A stretch of 64,000 bases of DNA. Origin: Salidesulfovibrio onnuriiensis. GTDB lineage: Bacteria > Desulfobacterota > Desulfovibrionia > Desulfovibrionales > Desulfovibrionaceae. Where the stretch lies: positions 3,599,501 to 3,663,500 of the forward strand of contig NZ_CP040751.1 of NCBI RefSeq assembly GCF_008001235.1, in the 5' to 3' direction. Positions within the stretch are counted from its first letter, which is position 1. Every line of letters starts with the position of its first letter. Shown here piece after piece: positions 43,424 through 51,284 of this stretch. The notes under the pieces are model-generated. The model was given only the letters and a program-made list of their open reading frames with translations. It did not search any database and was not told where the DNA came from. Position numbers and translations under genes: made by a program.

Positions 43424-43936
43424 TCAGATCCAGAGGAAGGTGAAGCTCACCCCCATGTCGTGGTAGCGGTGGTATTCGATCCCGGCCAGCTCGGTGTAAC
43501 GGGCCATCCTGTCCACCACATGACGCCGCCGCGTCTCCTGGGGACGGCTCTGGATGATTTCGCCGGTGCGGGTGGAAAACTCCATGGTCATGAGCAGGGT
43601 ATCGTCGGGCCGGATGTGCTCACGGGACGTGAATATCTCCATGTGCACGCCGATGCTTTCGATGGCGCCCCCGGCGCGCCGGGCGCTCCTGTTGAGCTGG
43701 ATGATTTCGTCCTCGGAAAAGGCAAGATGCCTTTCCCGGACCGGACCGGTGAAGGCGAACCGGGAATCCAGTTCGGCGGGTTCGGGGGCGGAGGTGAACA
43801 GCCCCTTGTCCGTGAAATACCCCACGCCGGCGCCGCCGGCCAGGGCCAGAACGCAAAAGGCCACACTCCAGACCACAACGGCCCAGACGGTCGCCTTTCG
43901 GTTCGATGTATTGTGCCTCGTCCTTTTTGGGGTCAT
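43424..43936 (-). CDS. membrane-anchored protein of unknown function, paralogue 3 of 3
   Basis: 170 aa. A basic start (MTPKRTRHNTSNRK), membrane segment TVWAVVVWSVAFCVLALAGGAGVGYF, then LDSRFAFTGPVRERHLAFSEDEIIQLNRSARR and DTLLMTMEFSTRTGEIIQSRPQETRRRHVVDRMAR. It has the same core as paralogues 1 and 2 but a longer N-terminus and no Cys in the outer part. ATG 43936 has GGAGAG 6 nt upstream. First gene of the cluster. Confidence 0.7.
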   Translation of the reverse strand: MTPKRTRHNTSNRKATVWAVVVWSVAFCVLALAGGAGVGYFTDKGLFTSAPEPAELDSRFAFTGPVRERHLAFSEDEIIQLNRSARRAGGAIESIGVHMEIFTSREHIRPDDTLLMTMEFSTRTGEIIQSRPQETRRRHVVDRMARYTELAGIEYHRYHDMGVSFTFLWI

Positions 43937-44164
43937 GGATTCTCTCCTCAATCCATTGACGAAGCCCGTCCCTTCTCACACGTACTGTCCCTTAACTTGG
44001 TAGATAACCAAACAATCCCCCTTGGCGCAAGCGAAAGAGCAAAACACTGACACAAGTCGCGCCCCCCGGGCCGGGGTTGCGGATTCGCCTGCGTGGCTAT
44101 AAGCTGGGCAACGGCGCACAGCCTGGAAAGAAACAAAACCGCCCTCGGGCCCCGGGAACCGATC

Positions 44165-44464
44165 GTGACACAGACCGACAGCGAGCAGCTCAAACAGGAA
44201 CAGATGAAAAAGAACCTTCTCTCCCGCCTCAAGCGCGTGGAGGGCCAGGTCCGCGGCATCCAGCGCATGATCGAAGAGGGCAAGGAGTGCAGGGACATCC
44301 TGACCCAGGTTCGCGCCGTGCGCTCGGCCATGCAGTCCGCCAGCACCCAGATCCTCAAGCACTACCTGCTCGAATGCCACGCCGAAACGGCATCCGGAAA
44401 GGAACAGGACCGCGACAAGCTGGAGGACGTCATCAAGCTTCTCACCGACTACATGGACGGATAG
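44165..44464 (+). CDS. CsoR/RcnR/FrmR-family metal- or thiol-sensing repressor
   Basis: 99 aa from GTG 44165, or 86 aa from ATG 44204 (MKKNLLSRLKRVEG), where many family members begin. The all-helical fold is clear: LLSRLKRVEGQVRGIQRMIEEGKECRDILTQVRAVRSAMQSASTQILKHYLLECHAE. The Cys (ECRDIL), His (KHYL) and Cys (LLECH) of the CsoR copper/persulfide site are all present. Such repressors are released from DNA by Cu(I), Ni/Co, formaldehyde or sulfane sulfur. No transporter or oxidoreductase target lies next to it, so the ligand stays open. Confidence 0.88.
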   Translation: MTQTDSEQLKQEQMKKNLLSRLKRVEGQVRGIQRMIEEGKECRDILTQVRAVRSAMQSASTQILKHYLLECHAETASGKEQDRDKLEDVIKLLTDYMDG

Positions 44465-44563
44465 TCACGGCTTGTTTCTCCGGCCATCCCAAGCGCATCC
44501 ATTTTCCAACACCTCTGAATTTCACGTAAAAGCAATACGTCCACATCTTGCGTCACTATAATT

Positions 44564-44582
44564 GAAAATAATTTTCATTCTC
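44564..44582. promoter_or_regulatory. Fur-box-like operator
   Basis: GAAAATAATTTTCATTCTC matches the 19-bp Fur consensus GATAATGATAATCATTATC at 14 of 19 positions. It directly follows a TATAAT (44557-44562), so a bound repressor would cover the transcription start. No good -35 is visible. It lies 127 bp before the 37-aa Cys peptide gene. Confidence 0.6.
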
Positions 44583-44708
44583 ATCTTGACGCACGGAGAA
44601 AAGACATTATTCTCTAAGCAAGTTCTTTGACGAATTCCAGCAGCCCCGGTCCTTATTTCAGACCAGGCAACGGGGCTGATTCGAGAACCTCCAACCGGGA
44701 GGGACATT

Positions 44709-44822
44709 ATGCCCAACATGGATTACCCCGGACCGTGCCTGTCCTGCATCGATTCCTGCGAGGAAGTGTGGGATAATCAGGATTATCGGACGAACACCGA
44801 ATCCGAGGAAGAGGAACAATAA
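44709..44822 (+). CDS. 37-aa Cys-containing acidic peptide
   Basis: MPNMDYPGPCLSCIDSCEEV then WDNQDYRTNTESEEEEQ. The start has a strong ribosome site (CGGGAGG, 5 nt before ATG). CxxCxxxC (Cys10, 13, 17) could hold iron or a cluster; the second half is acidic. It follows a Fur-box-like site and a 130-nt leader with a possible stem (CAGCCCC..GGGGCTG, 44639-44673), and ends before a strong terminator. So it is a separate small transcription unit, probably iron-regulated. No family recognised. Confidence 0.65.
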   Translation: MPNMDYPGPCLSCIDSCEEVWDNQDYRTNTESEEEEQ

Positions 44823-44862
44823 GAAAACCGCCTCGCTCCGGAGGCGAAAGAAAGCAACAGAA

Positions 44863-44891
44863 GGCCCCGCCGTGCAGGCGGGGCCTTTTTC
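44863..44891. terminator. bidirectional rho-independent terminator
   Basis: Perfect GGCCCCGCC / GGCGGGGCC stem with a GTGCA loop and TTTTTC tail. It serves the 37-aa peptide gene on the plus strand and may also stop the minus-strand solute-binding gene. Confidence 0.9.
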
Positions 44892-44921
44892 ATTGTCCAA
44901 TGTGGAATCCGGTTTCGGGAA

Positions 44922-45710
44922 TCATGGGGCGGCGGTGGATGAAAACACCCAATCCATGTACCGCTCCTGCTCCTTCTGCCAGTCGAGCTTGGCAAGCCCC
45001 TTGTTGAACAGGTCGCGGATGCGCTTTCCGTACCGGGTCTTGCGGAAGCAGAGATACAGGCCCTTGGTGTCCAGCAGCCTGGGGTTGAGCTGCACCAAGC
45101 CGCCCTGGCCCCAGAGGTCCCTCTCGGACTTGATGAGATACCGCAGCACCAGCGGGTCCATGACCGCGGTATCGATCCTGCCGCCCAGCAGCTTCTTGAG
45201 ATTGGTCTTGTCGTCCACCACCGGGTCGACCCGGACCTGCCCCCGCAGCACCATGTCGTCGAACCGCTTTTCGTTCACATAGCCGCTGACCACGCCGACC
45301 GTGTATTTCCTGATGTCGTCCAGGGTCTCCCAGCGGATGGGGTCGCTCTTCAGTTCGATGAACCCGAGCGGGCTCTCGCCCATGCGTTCGGAAAAATAGA
45401 AATCCGTTTCAACCCGCTCCGCGAAATACTCCGGGAAATACCCGGCGAACTTGGGATCGGTGCGGGCGGTCATGACAGCCCGCTTCCAGGGCAGGAACAC
45501 CACACGAAGCTCATAGCCCACCGCCTCGAACGCCTTGCGGGCGATCATGACGCAGGCCCCCTGCCCGGGAAGGTCGCTTCCCGAGTAGGGCGGCCATTCC
45601 AGGGTGGTCATGTACACCACGCGCCCGCCGCCCTGATCCTGCGCCCGCGCATCGGCGGGGAAGGCAATCAGCAGCGCCAGGAAAAGACAGAGGAAGAAAC
45701 GTGTCGCCAT
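44922..45710 (-). CDS. periplasmic solute-binding protein, family 3
   Basis: 262 aa with a signal peptide (MATRFFLCLFLALLIAFPADA). The mature part has the type-II PBP pattern: VVYMTTLEWPPYSGSDLPGQGACVMIARKAFEAVGYE, LPWKRAVMTARTD, YFPEYFAERVETDFYFSERM, VGVVSGYVNEKRFDDM, GGRIDTAVMDPLVLRYLI. The group often appears without its own permease in Desulfovibrio-type genomes, where it may sense polar amino acids. The start at 45710 faces the ilv leader region; no permease gene is near. Confidence 0.87.
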   Translation of the reverse strand: MATRFFLCLFLALLIAFPADARAQDQGGGRVVYMTTLEWPPYSGSDLPGQGACVMIARKAFEAVGYELRVVFLPWKRAVMTARTDPKFAGYFPEYFAERVETDFYFSERMGESPLGFIELKSDPIRWETLDDIRKYTVGVVSGYVNEKRFDDMVLRGQVRVDPVVDDKTNLKKLLGGRIDTAVMDPLVLRYLIKSERDLWGQGGLVQLNPRLLDTKGLYLCFRKTRYGKRIRDLFNKGLAKLDWQKEQERYMDWVFSSTAAP

Positions 45711-45785
45711 GTTTTGCGTCCTGTTGATGGGGCTCTACCTCTTTGTACCAAAAAGCCGGAAAAGAGCACAAGACCACTCGAAAGT

Positions 45786-45791
45786 TATAAT
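45786..45791 (+). promoter_or_regulatory. candidate -10 element of the ilvBN transcript
   Basis: TATAAT about 90 bp before leader peptide 1. No convincing -35 was found 16-19 bp upstream, so the start point is uncertain. Confidence 0.35.
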
Positions 45792-45880
45792 CTTTGGAGA
45801 ACGTGTACTATTTTTCCGAGACCGCTTGCATTTTCCCCGGCGTCGAGCTAAGCAGATTCCAAGACTTAAGGACAAGACCC

Positions 45881-45976
45881 ATGAAAAACGAACGTACCCA
45901 CTCCATCTTCCTGCAGACCCTACGCGCCGTCGTAGTATCCGTAGTAGTACGTTCCTGCTTCCGGGCTGTGCCTTAG
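45881..45976 (+). CDS. ilvB leader peptide 1 (attenuator)
   Basis: 31 codons: a run of six Val within seven codons (codons 17-23, VVVSVVV), five of them the rare-type GTA. AAGGA lies 8 nt upstream. The last codons contain CGGGCTGTGCC (45962-45972), complementary (one G-U) to GGCGCAGCCCG at 46011-46021 inside the terminator that follows. A ribosome stalled at the Val codons leaves this segment free to form the antiterminator; one that reaches the stop at 45974 covers it and the terminator forms. This is the classical valine attenuator logic. Confidence 0.82.
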   Translation: MKNERTHSIFLQTLRAVVVSVVVRSCFRAVP

Positions 45977-46001
45977 GGTCTTTTCACCATATGAAATGTC
46001 A

Positions 46002-46038
46002 CCCCCCGCAGGCGCAGCCCGCGGGGGGTTTTCTTTTT
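46002..46038 (+). terminator. attenuator terminator 1
   Basis: CCCCCCGC (46002-46009) pairs with GCGGGGGG (46021-46028), followed by TTTTCTTTTT. It competes with the antiterminator pairing 45962-45972 / 46011-46021. Confidence 0.88.
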
Positions 46039-46059
46039 GAAACTTTCGAGGAGCAGACC

Positions 46060-46137
46060 ATGAACATCCCAACCACCGCCGCAAACGTAGTCGTAGTACT
46101 AGTCGTAGCGCTGCCGAGAATTCGGCCCGCGCCGTGA
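46060..46137 (+). CDS. ilvB leader peptide 2 (attenuator)
   Basis: 25 codons: MNIPTTAANVVVVLVVALPR and IRPAP. Six Val and one Leu in seven codons (10-16), four of the Val as GTA and the Leu as rare CTA. GAGGAG lies 7 nt upstream. GGCCCGCGCCGTG (46124-46136), overlapping the stop codon, pairs with CACGGCGCAGGCC (46169-46181) in the second terminator at 12 of 13 positions. So this is a second complete attenuator placed behind the first terminator. Confidence 0.82.
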   Translation: MNIPTTAANVVVVLVVALPRIRPAP

Positions 46138-46163
46138 GCGGTATGCAACCAGCAAGGAGCATC

Positions 46164-46199
46164 CCCCGCACGGCGCAGGCCAGGCGGGGTTTCTTTTTT
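46164..46199 (+). terminator. attenuator terminator 2
   Basis: CCCCGC (46164-46169) pairs with GCGGGG (46184-46189), followed by TTTCTTTTTT. Its loop segment resembles that of terminator 1 (GCA-GGCGCAG against GCACGGCGCAG), consistent with duplication of the whole module. Confidence 0.85.
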
Positions 46200-46235
46200 C
46201 CAGACCCGAAGGAAACAACACGAGGAGACGTAGGA

Positions 46236-47909
46236 ATGAAAAAAACAGGAGCGCAGATCATCGTCGAACTGCTGGAGCGGCAGGGCATACGAACCGTTGC
46301 GGGTATTCCGGGAGGGGCCACCCTGCCCCTGTACGACGCCCTGGCCGAATCGAACATCCGCCACGTGCTCACCCGCCATGAGCAGGGGGCCGGATTCATG
46401 GCCCAGGGCATGGCCCGGGTCACGGGCAAGGCAGCGGTCTGTTTCGGGACCTCGGGTCCCGGGGCCACCAACCTGCTCACGGCCATTGCCGACGCGCGGC
46501 TGGACTCCATCCCCATGGTGGCCATCACCGGCCAGGTGCCCTCTTCCATGATCGGCACGGACGCCTTCCAGGAAGTGGACACCTACGGCCTGACCCTGCC
46601 CATCACCAAGCACAACTTCCTGGTGCGCAGTACCGAGGAACTCCTGAAGGTCATCCCCCTGGCCTTCGAGATTGCGGAATCCGGCAGGCCCGGGCCGGTG
46701 GTGGTGGATATCCCCAAGGACGTGCAGACGCGTGAGATCGAGTTCGAGGCCTGGCCCGAACCGGGACGCCCCGCAGCGCCCATCGCGCCCGACGCCGGGA
46801 CAATGGCGCGCATGGCCCAGATGATCCGCGAGGCCAAACGGCCGGTCCTGTATATCGGCGGCGGCATCACGGCCTCGGGCTGCTGCGCGGAGCTGCGCGA
46901 ACTGGCCCGCAAAAACGCCATCCCCGTGGCCTGCACGCTCATGGGCCTGGGCACCATGGCCACGGACGACCCGCTGAACCTGGGCATGCTGGGCATGCAC
47001 GGATCGCGCGGCACCAACTACGCCCTGGAGGAAACCGACCTGCTCATCGCCATGGGCGTGCGTTTCGACGACAGGGCCACGGGCAAGCTGGAGGAATTCT
47101 GTCCCCAGGCCGCCATCATCCATGTGGACATCGACAAGTCCGAGATCGACAAGCTGCGGCCCTCCAACCTGGCCGTGGCCGCGGACGCGGCCCTGGTCAT
47201 GCGACAGCTCCTGGCCCTGGTGGAGGGAAACGAGCGGACGGACTGGATGAAACGCATCGCCCACCTGCGCGCCCTGCACCCCGAAGACGGCAGGACGCCG
47301 GAAGACATCCGGCACCCGCTGGGCCTCATCCGGGCCGTGGCCGAAACCCTGGACCCGGACACGGTCGTCGCCACGGACGTGGGCCAGCACCAGATGTGGG
47401 TGGCCCAGTCCTATCCCTTCCGAGCCCCGCGCACCCTGCTCACCTCGGGCGGCCTGGGGACCATGGGCTTCGGCATGCCCGCGGCCATCGGCGCGGCCCT
47501 GGCCCAGCCCGGCAAGCGCGTGGTCTGCTTCAGCGGCGACGGCTCCATTCTCATGAACATCCAGGAGCTGGCCACCCTGGCCGACCTGGGGCTGCCCGTC
47601 ACGGTCATCATCCTCAACAACGGCCATCTGGGTCTGGTGCGCCAGCAGCAGGAGCTCTTCTACGGCAACCGCATCACGGCCTCCAAATTCGCCACCACGC
47701 CGGATTTCGCGGCCCTGGCCCGGGCCTTTGGCCTGCGCGGCATGAACCTGGCCCATGCGGACGATCCGCAGACGGCCCTGGCCGACGCCCTGACCGGCGA
47801 AGGGCCCTGCATCGTGGACATGCCCATCGACTATGCGGAAAACGTCTACCCCATGGTTCCTCCGGGAGCCGCCAACCGCGACATGATCGGAGGTGAAGCC
47901 AATGCCTAA
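46236..47909 (+). CDS. ilvB: acetolactate synthase, large subunit
   Basis: 557 aa. Thiamine-diphosphate enzyme making acetolactate and acetohydroxybutyrate, first step of Val/Leu/Ile synthesis. Catalytic Glu in LTRHEQGAGFMAQG, SGPGATNLLTAIADA, QVPSSMIGTDAFQEVD, the FAD region GVRFDDRATGKL, and the ThDP/Mg motif GDGSILMNIQELATLADLGLPV..NNGHLGLVRQQQELF are all present. ATG 46236 follows GAGGAG and TAGGA. Transcription passes through two attenuators upstream. The last 8 bp overlap ilvN. Confidence 0.96.
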   Translation: MKKTGAQIIVELLERQGIRTVAGIPGGATLPLYDALAESNIRHVLTRHEQGAGFMAQGMARVTGKAAVCFGTSGPGATNLLTAIADARLDSIPMVAITGQVPSSMIGTDAFQEVDTYGLTLPITKHNFLVRSTEELLKVIPLAFEIAESGRPGPVVVDIPKDVQTREIEFEAWPEPGRPAAPIAPDAGTMARMAQMIREAKRPVLYIGGGITASGCCAELRELARKNAIPVACTLMGLGTMATDDPLNLGMLGMHGSRGTNYALEETDLLIAMGVRFDDRATGKLEEFCPQAAIIHVDIDKSEIDKLRPSNLAVAADAALVMRQLLALVEGNERTDWMKRIAHLRALHPEDGRTPEDIRHPLGLIRAVAETLDPDTVVATDVGQHQMWVAQSYPFRAPRTLLTSGGLGTMGFGMPAAIGAALAQPGKRVVCFSGDGSILMNIQELATLADLGLPVTVIILNNGHLGLVRQQQELFYGNRITASKFATTPDFAALARAFGLRGMNLAHADDPQTALADALTGEGPCIVDMPIDYAENVYPMVPPGAANRDMIGGEANA

Positions 47910-48177
47910 ACCCGTCATTGAACTGCTCGTCAACAACCACCCCGGCGTCATGTCCCACATCACCGGCCTGTTTTCGCGCCGGGCCTTCAACCTGGAGGGC
48001 ATCCTGTGCGGGGCCATCGACGGCGGCGACAAGAGCCGCATGTTCCTCATGGTCGACGAGGACAAGCGCCTGGCCCAGCTGATCAAGGAACTGGAGCGGC
48101 TGCACGACACCCTGGCCGTGAACCTGCGCCACGACATCGACCACCACATTTTCGACCCGCTCCGGGCCGGAGCCTAG
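47902..48177 (+). CDS. ilvN: acetolactate synthase, short regulatory subunit
   Basis: 91 aa: a single ACT domain (PVIELLVNNHPGVMSHITGLFSRRAFNLEGILCG) without the C-terminal domain of the longer IlvH type, so like E. coli IlvN. It binds valine for feedback inhibition of IlvB. ATG 47902 lies inside the end of ilvB (8-bp overlap) with GGAGG 8 nt upstream, so the subunits are made together. A GC-rich hairpin follows the stop. Confidence 0.94.
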   Translation: MPKPVIELLVNNHPGVMSHITGLFSRRAFNLEGILCGAIDGGDKSRMFLMVDEDKRLAQLIKELERLHDTLAVNLRHDIDHHIFDPLRAGA

Positions 48178-48188
48178 TCCCTCCTCAT

Positions 48189-48220
48189 GCCCCGGACTTT
48201 CTCTTGGGAAAGTCCGGGGC
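48189..48220 (+). terminator. hairpin behind ilvBN
   Basis: GCCCCGGACTTTC pairs with GAAAGTCCGGGGC, 13 bp. The following sequence is AAACCTT, not a T-run, so it may be a weak or factor-assisted terminator. Confidence 0.6.
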
Positions 48221-48391
48221 AAACCTTCATAAATAAAACAAAAGGTGCTATTAGCTTCACAAAATAAGTAAATACCAGCCAAAAACACTACATACATTAG
48301 GGAGAGCTTGCCAGAACAGGGTATTCCGTTCTATGGAGCCTGTTGCCGTCTTGAGAGAGGACTGCTGAAAAACAAAGAGGGGACCTGCATA

Positions 48392-49753
48392 ATGGCTCAA
48401 ATCAAATGTGATCGCGATGGATTCGCGACCAAGCTCGGCGTGCTCACCGCGACACTCGGCTCCGCGGTAGGCCTGGGCAATATCTGGAAATTTCCCTACA
48501 TGACCGGCGAAAACGGCGGCGCGACCTTCCTGGCCGTGTACATCCTGTGCACCCTGGTGGTGGGCCTGCCCGTCATGATCTCCGAAATCATGCTCGGCCG
48601 CTTCGGCAAGGCCAACGTCATTGCCACCTGGCGCAAGCTGACTCCCAACAGAATCTGGACCCTGGCGGGCGTGGGCGGCGTCGTGGCCGCCGTGGCGCTC
48701 ATGGCCTTCTATACCGGCGTGGTGGGCTGGGTCTTCAGCTACATCGTCAAGGCCGTCACCGGCCAGCTCAACACCACGGACCCGGCCGTGGCGCAGTCAG
48801 TGTTCGGCGGCATGGTCTCCGACACCTGGGCCGCCCTGGGCTGGCAATGGTTCGTGCTCGTGCTCGTCAGCGTGATCATCATCGCGGGCGTTTCCAAGGG
48901 CATCGAACGCGTCACCAAGACCCTCATGCCCATCCTGTTCATCATGCTGCTCATCGTCTGCGTGCGCTCCCTGACCCTGCCCAAGGCAATGGAGGGACTC
49001 GCCTTCCTGTTCACCCCGGACTTTTCCAAGGTGACCACGGACATGGTGCTCATGGCGCTGGGCCTGGCCTTCTTCAAACTTTCCCTGGGCGTGGGCACCA
49101 TGATGACCTACGGCAGCTACTTCCGCGACGACGCCAACATCCCGCTGACCGCCACCCGCGTCATGCTGGCCGACCTGACCGTTTCCCTGCTGGCGGGCAT
49201 CGCCATCTTCCCGGCCGTGTTCAACTACGGGTTCGAACCCGCCGCCGGCCCGGGCCTGCTGTTCATGACCATCCCGGCCGTGTTCAGCTCCATGCCCATG
49301 GGCCAGCTGTTCATGACCATCTTCTTCGTGCTCACGGGCATCGCCACCATCGGGGCCATGCTCTCCATAATCGAAGTGCCCGTGGCCTTCATGGCCGAAA
49401 CCTGGGCGGGCTGCTCCCGCAAGATGGCCACCATCGTGACCTCCACGACCCTGGCCCTCTTTGGCATCCCGGCCACCCTGTCCTTCGGCGTCATGGGCGA
49501 CGTGAAATTCTTCGGCAAAACCGCCTTCGACTGCTACGACTTCCTGTCCTCCAACATCCTCATGCCCAGCGTGGGACTCGTCATCTGCCTGTTCATCGGC
49601 TGGGCCTGGGGCAGGGACCATGTGCGCAAGGCGCTCTCCAACAACGGCGCACTGGAAAACGAGGGCCTGGCCAACATCTACTTCTTCCTGGTCAAGTTCG
49701 TTTCCCCGGTGCTGGTGGCCATCGTGCTGGCCAAGGGCCTGGGCCTGTTCTAG
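48392..49753 (+). CDS. sodium-dependent transporter, NSS (SNF) family
   Basis: 453 aa with about 11-12 membrane segments. The first helix carries the family motif FATKLGVLTATLGSAVGLGNIWKFPYMTGENGG, where the unwound Gly residues and Asn bind Na+ and substrate. MISEIMLGRFGKAN and SLGVGTMMTYGSYF in helices 2 and 6 fit as well. NSS carriers import amino acids or similar amines with Na+. With ilvBN upstream an amino-acid substrate is plausible but unproved. The ATG at 48392 has GAGGGG 11 nt upstream, rather far; the region 48221-48391 is AT-rich and probably holds its promoter. Confidence 0.92.
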   Translation: MAQIKCDRDGFATKLGVLTATLGSAVGLGNIWKFPYMTGENGGATFLAVYILCTLVVGLPVMISEIMLGRFGKANVIATWRKLTPNRIWTLAGVGGVVAAVALMAFYTGVVGWVFSYIVKAVTGQLNTTDPAVAQSVFGGMVSDTWAALGWQWFVLVLVSVIIIAGVSKGIERVTKTLMPILFIMLLIVCVRSLTLPKAMEGLAFLFTPDFSKVTTDMVLMALGLAFFKLSLGVGTMMTYGSYFRDDANIPLTATRVMLADLTVSLLAGIAIFPAVFNYGFEPAAGPGLLFMTIPAVFSSMPMGQLFMTIFFVLTGIATIGAMLSIIEVPVAFMAETWAGCSRKMATIVTSTTLALFGIPATLSFGVMGDVKFFGKTAFDCYDFLSSNILMPSVGLVICLFIGWAWGRDHVRKALSNNGALENEGLANIYFFLVKFVSPVLVAIVLAKGLGLF

Positions 49754-49772
49754 TCGCAATCCGAACGAAAAC

Positions 49773-49808
49773 AAAAAGCCCCGCACGGTTCTCCGCGCGG
49801 GGCTTTTT
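49773..49808. terminator. bidirectional terminator between the NSS and DJ-1 genes
   Basis: AAAAAGCCCCGC pairs with GCGGGGCTTTTT, A-tract on one side and T-tract on the other, between two convergent genes. Confidence 0.9.
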
Positions 49809-49826
49809 CATTGCCTTTCGAAAAAA

Positions 49827-50396
49827 CTAGGCGTGCTCCGCCGCCAGCATGTTCCGAAACTGCTGCACGGCGTCCTTGTCCAGGCCCAGGCTTTCGAACA
49901 CTGCCGCCGTGAAGCTGACCGGCGCTGTCCCGGGCGCGGTGATCACCCTGTCTCCGGTGACCGCCGTGGCACTCGGGCGGTAATGTTCCGAACCGGAATA
50001 GCCATCGGCATTCCTGGGCAGGTAATCGGCGTCATTGGAAGTATGGTCCGTCTTATCAAGCAGCCCGGCCCGGCCAAGGGCCAGGGTGCCGCCGCAAATG
50101 CCCGCGACAACCCCGCCGTTTGCATGATGGGCCCGGAGCACCCCGCTCACATCGGGGGCGTCCTCCGTCTCCCAGAGCATGCCGCCGACCACCACCAGCG
50201 CCTCGGGCGACCAGTCGGCAATGGCGTCCACGGACTGCGATACAGCGGCCACCAAGCCGCCCATGGAGCATACATCCCCGGCTTCCGCGGCAAAGAACTG
50301 GACATCCAGACCGTAGAACGGCCCGCCTGTCCCGGCAAGCAGGGCATATTCCCAATCGGCGAATCCCTGCGTGAGAATCACAGCCACCTTGGCCAT
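49827..50396 (-). CDS. DJ-1/PfpI family protein
   Basis: 189 aa. VAVILTQGFADWEYALLAG (strand 1 and the acidic residue), EALVVVGGMLWE, and the nucleophile elbow VVAGICGGTLALGRAGLLD with Cys, followed by TSNDADYL. These are glutamine-amidotransferase-like proteins, with chaperone, glyoxalase or protease-like roles. The DHTSNDA loop resembles the YajL/transcriptional-regulator-like subgroup less than the GAT1-like one. 39 bp behind the HAD gene on the minus strand, so possibly one operon. Confidence 0.87.
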   Translation of the reverse strand: MAKVAVILTQGFADWEYALLAGTGGPFYGLDVQFFAAEAGDVCSMGGLVAAVSQSVDAIADWSPEALVVVGGMLWETEDAPDVSGVLRAHHANGGVVAGICGGTLALGRAGLLDKTDHTSNDADYLPRNADGYSGSEHYRPSATAVTGDRVITAPGTAPVSFTAAVFESLGLDKDAVQQFRNMLAAEHA

Positions 50397-50435
50397 CCTC
50401 GGGCTCCTCTGTTTGTCTGTTGTGAAAAAGGCAGG

Positions 50436-51089
50436 CTACCCTGCAATCAGATGCCAGGGAAATTCCCCGGCTTCCCTGATAAAACAATGGACCTCGGGCA
50501 GGCCCTCTACGCTTTCGCCTGGCCAGGCGCAGGTATGGCACCCTGCTGCCAGGGCAGCGGACAGCCCCACCGGGGAATCCTCCACGGCCAGGCATTGGCC
50601 CGGCTCCAGCCCGGCGCGGAGCGCCGCCTCCAGGTACGGGTCCGGAGCCGGCTTACCGTACGCCACGTCGCGGCCGGAGACCGTGAAGGCCATGAGCGAT
50701 TCAATGCCGATCATGCGCAGGTTGGCGTCGATGACCTCGGGGTCGCCGTTGGAGACACAGGCCTGCAGCACGCCCTTTTGGGCCAGAGCCCTGACCACGG
50801 CCACGGTCTCGGGACGCATCATCTCCGGCCTGAGCCGGTCGATGTAATCCCTGCCGCATTCCCGTTGAAACGCCTGTTCCCCGGCTGTGGGGGCCAGGCG
50901 GTCCCGCAGCAGGTTCCACTTCTCGGGCATGGATTTGCCCAGAAGCTCCTCATTGGCCGCTTCGGTGAGAACGTACCCGTGTCGGGCGCACCAGTCCCGA
51001 ATGACCTCGTAATGAAGATATTCCGTATCGATGAGCGTGCCGTCCATGTCCCAGAAAACGGCCTGTATGCTTCCGCGTCCGCTGTTCAC
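50436..51089 (-). CDS. HAD-superfamily phosphatase (beta-phosphoglucomutase-like)
   Basis: 217 aa. Motif I FWDMDGTLIDTE (nucleophile and acid/base Asp), motif II in ACVSNGDPEVIDAN, motif III Lys in YGKPAPDPYLEAA and motif IV in LAVEDSPVGLSAALAAG. The cap domain is the small helical C1 type. It is therefore a phosphatase or phosphoglucomutase-like enzyme for a small sugar phosphate. GTG 51089 is chosen because AGGAG lies 7 nt upstream; the frame is open to 51188 but reads basic non-HAD sequence there. Confidence 0.88.
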   Translation of the reverse strand: MNSGRGSIQAVFWDMDGTLIDTEYLHYEVIRDWCARHGYVLTEAANEELLGKSMPEKWNLLRDRLAPTAGEQAFQRECGRDYIDRLRPEMMRPETVAVVRALAQKGVLQACVSNGDPEVIDANLRMIGIESLMAFTVSGRDVAYGKPAPDPYLEAALRAGLEPGQCLAVEDSPVGLSAALAAGCHTCAWPGESVEGLPEVHCFIREAGEFPWHLIAG

Positions 51090-51284
51090 GTCTGCTCCTG
51101 TCAGGCTTCGTAAAAGTAACACAGCAGTATCGCATACGGACCGGCCAGGCAACCTGGCGCTCCATCTCCCATTCACACTTTTTAACAAAAAAACACACTC
51201 TTTATCGCTTTACCCCACAGGATTTCAAACTTTTTCGACCCAGGGCGTATAAGGTGCCTCCCAACAACCCCCGAAGGAGCCCCC

